From NCBI GenBank assembly GCA_910577495.1, contig CAJTML010000119.1:688-6066 (forward strand): DNA of 5,379 bases, written 5' to 3'. Under the pieces are notes generated by a model. That model did not search any database and was not told the origin of the DNA. It was given only the letters and a program-made list of their open reading frames with translations. Shown here piece after piece: positions 1-5,161 of this stretch. The stretch comes from an uncultured Eggerthellaceae bacterium. Lineage in GTDB: Bacteria > Actinomycetota > Coriobacteriia > Coriobacteriales > Eggerthellaceae. The position numbers and the translations under genes are program-made. Each line of letters opens with the position of its first letter. Position 1 is the stretch's first letter.

Positions 1-439
1 AGGCGTCAGGGTTGGTGATGGTGAGGTTTTTGATGACGAAGTTGCGGGTGGTTTGAGCGGTTTGTCCGCCAGTGAGATACACACCACGCCCCGCAACGGT
101 CAGCGTGTGTCCTTGGCCATCAAGGGTGAGGTCTTTGTCGGTGATATCAAGGGCGCTCCCTGATGACTGTGCGGGTAAGCTCTGGTCAGCCAGAAGCGTT
201 ACAGTGTCGCCTGACTGGGCAGCGTTTACCGCCTCTTGCAGGGTGGCATACTCGGTGGTGGTGCCGTCAGCAGAGGTGACTTGTGCAAGGTTTGCTGAAG
301 TTTGCGTTTCGGCTTGTGCTTGCGTATCAGCATCTGCGGGAGCCGCCCCCATCAAGGGAACGCCAAGCATCAGCAAAAATGCGCTCATGACTACCGCGAG
401 CACCTTTGTGCTTGCTTTCGCCTTTCTTGTTGGTGTCAT
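1..439 (-). CDS. Secreted beta-helix-like surface protein (N-terminal part; cut by the window edge)
   Basis: The open frame runs leftward from an ATG at 439 for 146 codons without a stop and leaves the window, so the C-terminus is missing. An AGGAGAG ribosome binding site at 448-454 lies 8 bases before the ATG. Residues 1-37 look like a Sec signal peptide: a basic start (RKAKASTK), a hydrophobic core at about 13-33, and a likely signal peptidase I site after Ala-Asp-Ala (35-37). The mature part begins with a Thr/Gln/Ala-rich linker, then the segment at 64-86 (YATLQEAVNAA, GDTVTLLAD). Next come DLTLDGQGHTLT (103-114) and FVIKNLTITN (134-143). These strand-like, N-rich turns are typical of the first rungs of right-handed parallel beta-helix or pectate-lyase-like exported proteins and adhesins. 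Its role is probably at the cell surface or secreted, with substrate unknown. It has its own promoter and is separated by a terminator from the redox genes, so it is probably unrelated to them. Confidence 0.8.
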   Translation of the reverse strand, partial: MTPTRKAKASTKVLAVVMSAFLLMLGVPLMGAAPADADTQAQAETQTSANLAQVTSADGTTTEYATLQEAVNAAQSGDTVTLLADQSLPAQSSGSALDITDKDLTLDGQGHTLTVAGRGVYLTGGQTAQTTRNFVIKNLTITNPDA

Positions 440-533
440 ACCAATCACTCTCCTAAAGTGCCGGTCTTGCTTAGAGATCGGTAGAACGTGGAACTATTGC
501 TGCGTCACTAATGTATCAGGCGAATGATCAGGA

Positions 534-561
534 ATTATGAACACGAAAAAGCGTTTGCCAA
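534..561 (-). promoter_or_regulatory. Predicted sigma-70-type promoter of the beta-helix surface protein
   Basis: Read on the minus strand, a -35 box TTGGCA (561-556) and a -10 box CATAAT (539-534) are separated by 16 bases. Each matches the consensus at five of six positions. Transcription would start near 527, giving a leader of about 88 bases before the ATG at 439. A perfect inverted repeat overlaps the -35 box (see 553-570). The assignment is by eye. Confidence 0.5.
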
Positions 562-570
562 CTCGCAAAC
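553..570. repeat. Inverted repeat GTTTGC-N6-GCAAAC over the -35 box
   Basis: A perfect 6-base inverted repeat (553-558 and 565-570) surrounds a 6-base spacer. It covers the predicted -35 box of the minus-strand surface-protein gene. It has the size and symmetry of a site for a dimeric repressor, but no regulator gene is visible in the window. A chance palindrome is possible. Confidence 0.35.
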
Positions 571-640
571 TGGCTGTGAAAAATGCATCCATTTGGTTAA
601 GGTGCAGTCATGAAAGCATTACGCGCCTGTTACGCAAAAC

Positions 641-679
641 AACAAAACCCCCAACCAGCGTGTGTGCTGATTGGGGGTT
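641..679 (-). terminator. Rho-independent terminator of the 9-TM membrane protein gene
   Basis: The arms AACCCCCAA (646-654) and TTGGGGGTT (671-679) form a perfect 9-bp stem. One C-A mismatch follows, then four more pairs (CAGC with GCTG), around a 6-base loop at 660-665. Read on the minus strand the hairpin is followed at once by a T-rich tract (GTTTTGTTGTTTT, continuing below 646). No T tract follows on the plus strand. It lies about 45 bases beyond the stop codon of the 722-1885 gene and would separate it from the surface-protein gene. Confidence 0.85.
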
Positions 680-721
680 GGTAAGCTCGTCAGCTAGTCG
701 ACGTGATGTTTGTCTGAGCGG

Positions 722-1885
722 TTACTCGCGTTTCGTGTGATTGGCGTCAGAACGGCTTTGCGTCTCGACAACTGCTTCTACTTCGTTCGCATCTTTGGCA
801 ACGTAGACAAAACCAACTTCGCCATTTGCAGGCAGTGCGTTGTAAGCAACCATCTCAGCGATCTCAGCAGCGGTTGCGCTCTTGGGCTCGGTCTCCAAGA
901 GGTAGGCGGTGTCAGCACGACGCTCCATGGCAATGCGGAAGTCTTTGGTGCCCACAAACACTTCTTGCTTGTAGGGGTTGACGCCGAGTTTCTTAGAACG
1001 ATACAGGATGTAGGTAAGGGCAGCGATATTAGCAACCAGGGCGATGACTGATACCACGGTGTTGACAGCCGGGTTGTTCACTGATTGAGCGGCGAAGATA
1101 GAATCGTTTGCGAACATCGGAACCATCTGGCAGAACATACACCACATAGAAAGCGTGAAGGCGCGGTTCTGGATCCAGCCACCTTTGTTCCAGAGCAGAC
1201 CGGCAATGGTCGGAGCCAAGAGCAGGGCTACGCCGCAATACCAGGAGTGCGTAGGCAGGCAGTTGTAGGTGTAGCAGAAGTTCCAGAGGTCATAGGCAAT
1301 GATGAAGACCCAGGTCATGTCAGGCCAGAGCATGTCTTGACGCTTCTTGGAAATGTAGATGCCAAACCAACCGGTCATGCAGGCAATGTTGAGCAGACCA
1401 GCGATGCCGTTGAATACGTTGTGCCAGCCACCGTAGAGCGTAACACCTTCGGTTGAAACCCAGGTGGTGCCCCATGCGCGGAACGCACTTTCAAAGTCAG
1501 AAACAACAGCAATCAAGATGTTGATAGCAACGATGATGAAAGGGAAGGCCTTAAACCAGTGGGAGCGACCAATCTTTCCCCAGGAGTACTTCAGCATCAT
1601 AAAGCCGATGCAGCCTGCAGTTGCTGCGTACACCTTTGCATAGTGGAACCAGCTGTTCATGTCGGTATGTGTGGGGTTCGTAAGTGCCCACTCAGCACCC
1701 ATGGCTGCACCAATCTCAACAGCCAGGCAGTAGACAGTCATAACGCCGCATACACCGAAGAACATGAAGCATCCGCCAAACTTCGTTCGACGAGCGAACT
1801 CGTTGAGCAGGATGAGCACTAGAAGCACCATGGCTAAGCCAAGCCACTGGTAAAGTGCATTTGGACCGTACACATCGAATAGCAT
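722..1885 (-). CDS. Polytopic membrane protein of unknown function (DUF5692-like)
   Basis: This encodes a 387-residue protein with about nine predicted membrane segments, near residues 11-30, 38-60, 84-100, 112-130, 156-178, 190-206, 216-232, 242-260 and 276-296. A soluble, acidic C-terminal tail of about 90 residues follows and ends DANHTKRE. The N-terminus (GPNALYQWL, then LLNEFARRTKFGG) resembles my recollection of the DUF5692 family of integral membrane proteins; this is recognition by eye and should be tested. The membrane part is rich in Trp, Tyr, Cys and Met (for example NFCYTYNC at 202-209 and MWCMFCQM at 247-254), and no transporter signature is recognised. I chose the ATG at 1885 because AAAGGAGG lies 7 bases upstream. 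An in-frame ATG at 1909 would add eight residues but has no good ribosome binding site, and it precedes that AAAGGAGG. The gene is transcribed divergently from the cytochrome/flavoprotein operon and ends at its own terminator, so shared regulation and a linked role (substrate transport or sensing) are plausible but unproven. Confidence 0.85.
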   Translation of the reverse strand: MLFDVYGPNALYQWLGLAMVLLVLILLNEFARRTKFGGCFMFFGVCGVMTVYCLAVEIGAAMGAEWALTNPTHTDMNSWFHYAKVYAATAGCIGFMMLKYSWGKIGRSHWFKAFPFIIVAINILIAVVSDFESAFRAWGTTWVSTEGVTLYGGWHNVFNGIAGLLNIACMTGWFGIYISKKRQDMLWPDMTWVFIIAYDLWNFCYTYNCLPTHSWYCGVALLLAPTIAGLLWNKGGWIQNRAFTLSMWCMFCQMVPMFANDSIFAAQSVNNPAVNTVVSVIALVANIAALTYILYRSKKLGVNPYKQEVFVGTKDFRIAMERRADTAYLLETEPKSATAAEIAEMVAYNALPANGEVGFVYVAKDANEVEAVVETQSRSDANHTKRE

Positions 1886-1892
1886 AACGACG

Positions 1893-1900
1893 CCTCCTTT
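1893..1900 (-). promoter_or_regulatory. Ribosome binding site that fixes the start of the 9-TM protein
   Basis: AAAGGAGG on the minus strand is spaced 7 bases from the ATG at 1885. It lies inside the eight-codon extension that an upstream ATG (1909) would create, so the shorter protein is the likelier product. Confidence 0.8.
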
Positions 1901-1947
1901 AGTTGTCATTACCTCGTAGTAATTGCCCTCTGCAATCGATGACCAGA

Positions 1948-1976
1948 ACGATACACAACTTCATATCTTCAGTCAA
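1948..1976 (-). promoter_or_regulatory. Predicted promoter of the 9-TM membrane protein gene
   Basis: On the minus strand a -35 box TTGACT (1976-1971) and a weak -10 box TATCGT (1953-1948) are separated by 17 bases. The -35 box matches five of six consensus bases and the -10 box four of six. Transcription would start near 1941, leaving a leader of about 56 bases. Confidence 0.45.
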
Positions 1977-2036
1977 TATTCACAAAATAACAAAATGGCA
2001 ATAAAAACTAAGTCTGCAAAAACACATTAAAACTTG

Positions 2037-2065
2037 TTGATTAACGGGGGAAACGTTGCTAGTAT
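2037..2065 (+). promoter_or_regulatory. Predicted promoter of the cytochrome/flavoprotein operon
   Basis: A -35 box TTGATT (2037-2042) and a -10 box TAGTAT (2060-2065) are 17 bases apart. The -10 is preceded by TGC (2057-2059), an extended -10 element. Transcription would start near 2072. The -35 box lies in a small palindrome, GTT-GATT-AAC (2036-2045), and AACGTT sits in the spacer (2052-2057). This is the best promoter match in the region. Confidence 0.6.
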
Positions 2066-2118
2066 GTACAAAAAAATAGTTCAGTGAAGTAAATAAAACA
2101 AAACATAGCAAAAGAAAT

Positions 2119-2132
2119 GTTGTAATCACAAC
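2119..2132. repeat. Inverted repeat GTTGT-AATC-ACAAC in the operon leader
   Basis: A perfect 5-base inverted repeat with a 4-base spacer lies about 50 bases downstream of the predicted transcription start and about 87 bases before the cytochrome start codon. It could be an operator half-site pair or a small leader hairpin. It is too short to serve as a terminator, and no T tract follows. Confidence 0.3.
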
Positions 2133-2206
2133 GTCGAAAAAGAAACACAGCAGTAAGACAGTTGGATGCGACCAGGAAGAACACGTAAGGACAAGAAAAG
2201 TACGGC

Positions 2207-2213
2207 AAGGAGG
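2207..2213 (+). promoter_or_regulatory. Ribosome binding site that fixes the cytochrome start
   Basis: AAGGAGG lies 5 bases before the ATG at 2219. A GTG at 2216 is in frame one codon earlier, but it is only 2 bases from this site, so the ATG is preferred. Confidence 0.75.
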
Positions 2214-2218
2214 CAGTG

Positions 2219-2785
2219 ATGGAGGGAAAGCGCAAGCGCAAGAAGGCACCAATCATTATTGGGGTCGTGGCAGTGATTGTGATAGCTGCGGGTGCTGGTT
2301 TTTGGGTATGGCATGAGCAGCCGAGTTTTTGCAATGCCATTTGCCACGAGCCAATGGATGCGTATGTAGCGGGTTACTACGAAGAGCCAACGCAAATGGC
2401 TTACACGCATCAAGTTGAAGATGTGACGTGTCTGCAATGTCACGAACCCAAGCTTGATGAACAGATCAATGAGGCAATGGTCTGGGTCAGCGGAAACTTC
2501 GAGATGGGTGAAGACGGCAAGTTGGCAACGGTTGGTGTGCGTGCCGACAAAAACATGTGCGCTGTCAGCGGCTGCCATGACATGGAAGAAGTAGTAGCTG
2601 CCACGCAAGACTGGGGTGGGGAGGCTGGTGTGAACCCGCATGATTCGCATCAAGGATATGCGCTTGACTGCAGCAGCTGTCATACCACGCATGGCCAATC
2701 ATATATGTACTGCAACACCTGCCACGACTACGAAGTTCCTGAGGGCTGGGCAGCGCCCGTATCCACGACCGCAAAGACAGCATAG
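2219..2785 (+). CDS. Membrane-anchored multiheme c-type cytochrome (NapC/NrfH- or tetraheme-like electron carrier)
   Basis: This 188-residue protein has a basic N-terminus (EGKRKRKK) and one hydrophobic segment at about 11-31, which probably acts as an uncleaved membrane anchor with the rest outside the membrane. Three standard heme attachment motifs are visible: CLQCH (71-75), CSSCH (151-155) and CNTCH (165-169). Two further motifs have widened spacing: CNAICH (38-43, CX3CH, followed by Pro-Met46) and CAVSGCH (114-120, CX4CH). The protein could therefore bind four or five hemes c. Other His residues (64, 141, 144, 158) and Met46 are candidate distal ligands. Size, N-terminal anchor and an early heme motif followed by Met recall the NrfH/NapC/CymA type of quinol-oxidising cytochrome. 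The spread of motifs also recalls the tetraheme domain of flavocytochrome c. The likely role is to move electrons from the menaquinol pool to the flavoproteins encoded 16 bases downstream. It is first in the operon. The exact family is less sure than the heme-binding nature. Confidence 0.9.
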   Translation: MEGKRKRKKAPIIIGVVAVIVIAAGAGFWVWHEQPSFCNAICHEPMDAYVAGYYEEPTQMAYTHQVEDVTCLQCHEPKLDEQINEAMVWVSGNFEMGEDGKLATVGVRADKNMCAVSGCHDMEEVVAATQDWGGEAGVNPHDSHQGYALDCSSCHTTHGQSYMYCNTCHDYEVPEGWAAPVSTTAKTA

Positions 2786-2801
2786 CGCAAGGAGGGTTGA
2801 C

Positions 2802-3302
2802 ATGAAGAAACGTGCATTAACAACAGCAGCGTGTGGTTTCGCCGCCCTCACGCTTACTATGTCGGGCTGTGGGGCTTCCTTTGAGGGCTCGGGTTCCAAA
2901 GACGCAGCATCAGCTGAGCAGCTTGCCATGCGCACCGATGATCCGTGGGCATTCGAAGTGAGCGCAGAGCCAACCGCAAAGGCAGCAGGCACCTTGCATG
3001 ATGGGGTCTATGTTGGCGAAGGCAAGGGTATGGAAGGTCCAATTACCGTGACGCTTCTGGTGGATGACAACCACATTACGTGCTTGGAGATGACCCAAGA
3101 GGGTGAAAGCCAGTCGCGCGGTGGCTATGAAGCTATTCGCGATGGTAAGTATGCCCAGATGATTGAAGCGGCACAAGGTGCAGATATTGACACGATTTCG
3201 GGAGCGACGATCACCACTGCGGGAGTTAAGCAGGCAGTTGAGGACGCGCTTGCAAAAGCCGAGCAGGGCGTAGAGGATCAGAGCGCTGCACAAGGAGGCT
3301 AA
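2802..3302 (+). CDS. FMN-binding domain lipoprotein (flavinylated electron carrier)
   Basis: The protein is 166 residues long and starts at an ATG 6 bases after AAGGAGG (2789-2795). An in-frame extension upstream exists but would overlap the cytochrome gene. Residues 1-23 form a lipoprotein signal (MKKR, hydrophobic stretch, lipobox MSGC with Cys23), so the mature protein should be lipid-anchored on the outer face of the membrane. A flexible Ser/Ala/Asp-rich linker (24-62) follows. The FMN-binding domain occupies about 63-152: it opens with DGVYVGEGKGMEGPITV and ends with the flavinylation motif DTISGATITT (130-139). Thr136 is the predicted covalent FMN attachment site for an ApbE-type flavin transferase, which is not encoded in this window. 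In Shewanella-type urocanate and fumarate reductases of this family such a domain can be fused to the FAD subunit, while here it is a separate protein. It probably relays electrons from the cytochrome to the FAD protein that starts 6 bases after its stop. Confidence 0.93.
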   Translation: MKKRALTTAACGFAALTLTMSGCGASFEGSGSKDAASAEQLAMRTDDPWAFEVSAEPTAKAAGTLHDGVYVGEGKGMEGPITVTLLVDDNHITCLEMTQEGESQSRGGYEAIRDGKYAQMIEAAQGADIDTISGATITTAGVKQAVEDALAKAEQGVEDQSAAQGG

Positions 3303-3308
3303 CAATAA

Positions 3309-5159
3309 ATGACGAATCAAACTTCGCGCACCTTTTCGCGTAGAGACTTTTTAGCAGGTGGCGTCATGGCGGCAGCGGGAGCTGCGGCGGCAAGCGTGTT
3401 GGGTGCCGACGTTGCACACGCTGCTGAGGTTAACGGCCCGGCGTCAGAGCGCATTGGCAGCTGGTCGAAAGACGGTATTGACTTTGACTTGCCTGCAAGC
3501 AACGAATCAAACGCAAGTGCAAGCGATGGCACGTATCGCGAGCACAACGCTGAGGCGTTTCCAGCAAATGATGCCACGCCCATTCCGCCGCGCGCGGTTC
3601 CGGCCACGTGGGATTATGAGTGCGATATCTGTGTAGTTGGCGCCGGTGGCGGTGGCCTCAATGCGGCTGCTCGTGCGGCGCAGCTGGGCGCGCAGACCAT
3701 CTGCGTTGAGGCGCTGGGGCTTCCCGGTGGCAACGCTCAAGAGGCGGGCATGTGCGGTATTTTGGGCGGTTATTCAGGACAGAACAAAAAGCAGTTTGCC
3801 TTCCCGAGCTATCCGTTTGACCCGAAGGCTTTGACCGACTGGGCAATGGATGAGTATCACTATGCCGCTGATCCTAACCTTATTTATAAGATCGCTTGCG
3901 AAGGCGGTCACTCCCTTGATTGGATGGCCGAGTGTGGCGTGCAGTGGCGCCTCGGCGAAGTGCCGGTATATGTTGCACCGAAAAACGCCACACTTGACCA
4001 CCATGTACTCAAGATGAAGGATGCCACTGACGCAATGTTTGCTTATGGCCAGCGCCATGGCGTTGATTACAAATTCCAAAGCCCGGCGGTGGCACTCGTT
4101 CAAGATGATGACGATCGCATTGTTGGCGTGGTTATCAATGAGGACTTTGGTGAAGAGCGCTACATTCACGCGCGCAACGCAGTCATTCTGACAGCGGGCG
4201 GTTTCTGCAACAACAAAGCGCTGCTGGATAAATATATCCCCACCGCTGCTATGGGATGTGCATCAAGCTATCTGACCGCATCGGAGACTGGCGAGTGCTT
4301 CCGCATGGGCTTGGGCGTTGGTGCCGATGTGTCGGGCTTTAACAGCTCTGCGTCCTTCGACGGCGGCGTTGACTGGCAGGCTGAAGGTGGCCAGTGGGCG
4401 CGCTTCCTCTACGACGGTATGACACAACTGTCGCGTCAGCCGTGGCTGACCATTGATCGTTGCGGCAACCGTCTTCGCTATATGGACTCGCGCGTTGCTG
4501 AAGATGGCGCAAATGCCATTTATGCACTCGGTGACTTGGCGACCATCCAGATGACGCCTCCGGGGCATCGCTCCTACATCATCTTTGATGCGAATTACGA
4601 AGATCACCTGGCGGGATTTGCCCAGGAGCACTGCCGTAAGCTCATCACGCCTGACTTGGAGCAGATTGATAAGGTGCCTGAGCATTATCGCGATTGGCAT
4701 CACGGTGTCCAAGATGCCATTGATGCTGACGTACTCAAGCGTCGCGACACGCTTGAGGAGCTTGAGGCTGACTTGGGGCTGGCTGAGGGTGTGCTCACTG
4801 AGGCAGTGGCGAAGTGGAACGAGACGTGTGCGGCCGGTGAGGATGACTATATCTACCCCATGCCGCCCGAGTGGCTGCATGCCATTACCACGCCGCCGTT
4901 TTATGGGTGTCGCATTGGCGGCAACCTCTATGGCACCAAAGCGGGTCTGTTGATTAACGATCAGATGCAGGTCATTGGCACCAATGGTCGCCCGATTGCG
5001 GGACTATATGCCGGCTGGCACACCGCTGGCGGTGCCTGTGGCGAAAACAGCTACATTGGTGACCCGATTTTGGGCTCGCTCATGGGTGACGTGGGATTGG
5101 CATTCTGTGGCGGATATCTGTGTGGCACAAGCGCCGTTGAAAACGAGATGGGAGCATAG
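3309..5159 (+). CDS. Tat-exported FAD-dependent oxidoreductase, fumarate reductase flavoprotein-like, acceptor unknown
   Basis: This 616-residue protein starts at an ATG 10 bases after AAGGAGG (3292-3298), which lies in the last codons of the preceding gene. Residues 1-38 are a twin-arginine signal (SRRDFLAGG with Arg11-Arg12, an Ala-rich hydrophobic core, likely cleavage after Ala-His-Ala at 36-38), so it is exported folded with its cofactor. A polar linker (about 40-100) precedes the FAD_binding_2-type fold: the dinucleotide motif CVVGAGGGGLNAAARAAQ (108-125), Glu134 at the end of the second strand, LPGGNAQEAG (138-147), AVILTAGGF (291-299), and the C-terminal FAD region GLYAGWHTAGG (565-575) to about 605. 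Aligned by eye with Shewanella flavocytochrome c, the C-terminal fumarate-binding Arg position (GANR) is Ser581 (GENS). The HHTMGG region reads GCRIGG (533-538), so the usual His is absent. Arg395 may match the proton-donor Arg. There are 16 cysteines, including CDIC (105-108), and no heme motif. It is probably the terminal reductase of the operon, acting on a non-fumarate organic acceptor; a dehydrogenase direction cannot be excluded. Confidence 0.92.
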   Translation: MTNQTSRTFSRRDFLAGGVMAAAGAAAASVLGADVAHAAEVNGPASERIGSWSKDGIDFDLPASNESNASASDGTYREHNAEAFPANDATPIPPRAVPATWDYECDICVVGAGGGGLNAAARAAQLGAQTICVEALGLPGGNAQEAGMCGILGGYSGQNKKQFAFPSYPFDPKALTDWAMDEYHYAADPNLIYKIACEGGHSLDWMAECGVQWRLGEVPVYVAPKNATLDHHVLKMKDATDAMFAYGQRHGVDYKFQSPAVALVQDDDDRIVGVVINEDFGEERYIHARNAVILTAGGFCNNKALLDKYIPTAAMGCASSYLTASETGECFRMGLGVGADVSGFNSSASFDGGVDWQAEGGQWARFLYDGMTQLSRQPWLTIDRCGNRLRYMDSRVAEDGANAIYALGDLATIQMTPPGHRSYIIFDANYEDHLAGFAQEHCRKLITPDLEQIDKVPEHYRDWHHGVQDAIDADVLKRRDTLEELEADLGLAEGVLTEAVAKWNETCAAGEDDYIYPMPPEWLHAITTPPFYGCRIGGNLYGTKAGLLINDQMQVIGTNGRPIAGLYAGWHTAGGACGENSYIGDPILGSLMGDVGLAFCGGYLCGTSAVENEMGA

Positions 5160-5161
5160 AG

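Larger units (their letters stand above)
1886..2218. other. Divergent intergenic control region
   Basis: These 333 AT-rich bases lie between the starts of two divergent transcription units and contain no credible gene. They hold a minus-strand promoter (1948-1976), a plus-strand promoter (2037-2065), about 60 bases between the two -35 boxes where a shared regulator could bind, and a plus-strand leader of about 147 bases. The leader contains a short inverted repeat (2119-2132) and is purine-rich from about 2133 on. I see no recognisable riboswitch, tRNA or terminator. Confidence 0.7.

Noticed and set aside
72..527. Plus-strand open frame of 151 codons
   Set aside because: It is antisense to the signal-peptide-bearing minus-strand gene at 1-439, which has a good ribosome binding site and a coherent exported-protein sequence; the plus-strand product has no recognisable features.
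537..740. Plus-strand open frame of 67 codons in the 440-721 gap
   Set aside because: It runs through the terminator hairpin and into the 3' end of the opposing gene, has only a weak AGGA upstream, and its product resembles nothing I know.
2126..2698. Minus-strand open frame of 190 codons opposite the cytochrome and its leader
   Set aside because: It overlaps the heme-motif-bearing cytochrome gene and would cover the leader of the operon; the translation looks random.
2640..2801. N-terminal extension of the FMN-binding protein from an upstream ATG
   Set aside because: It would overlap the cytochrome gene by about 145 bases and bury the lipoprotein signal inside the protein; the ATG at 2802 has AAGGAGG at ideal spacing and starts a perfect lipoprotein signal.
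4263..4880. Minus-strand open frame of 205 codons inside the flavoprotein gene
   Set aside because: It is a shadow of the high-confidence FAD protein on the other strand; it has no domain signature and no separate promoter or ribosome binding site that I can see.
3309..5159. Possible identity as a 3-ketosteroid dehydrogenase or as true fumarate reductase
   Set aside because: The general FAD_binding_2 fold is shared, but I do not see the steroid dehydrogenase tyrosine motifs, and the fumarate-binding residues are not in place, so no specific enzyme name is justified.
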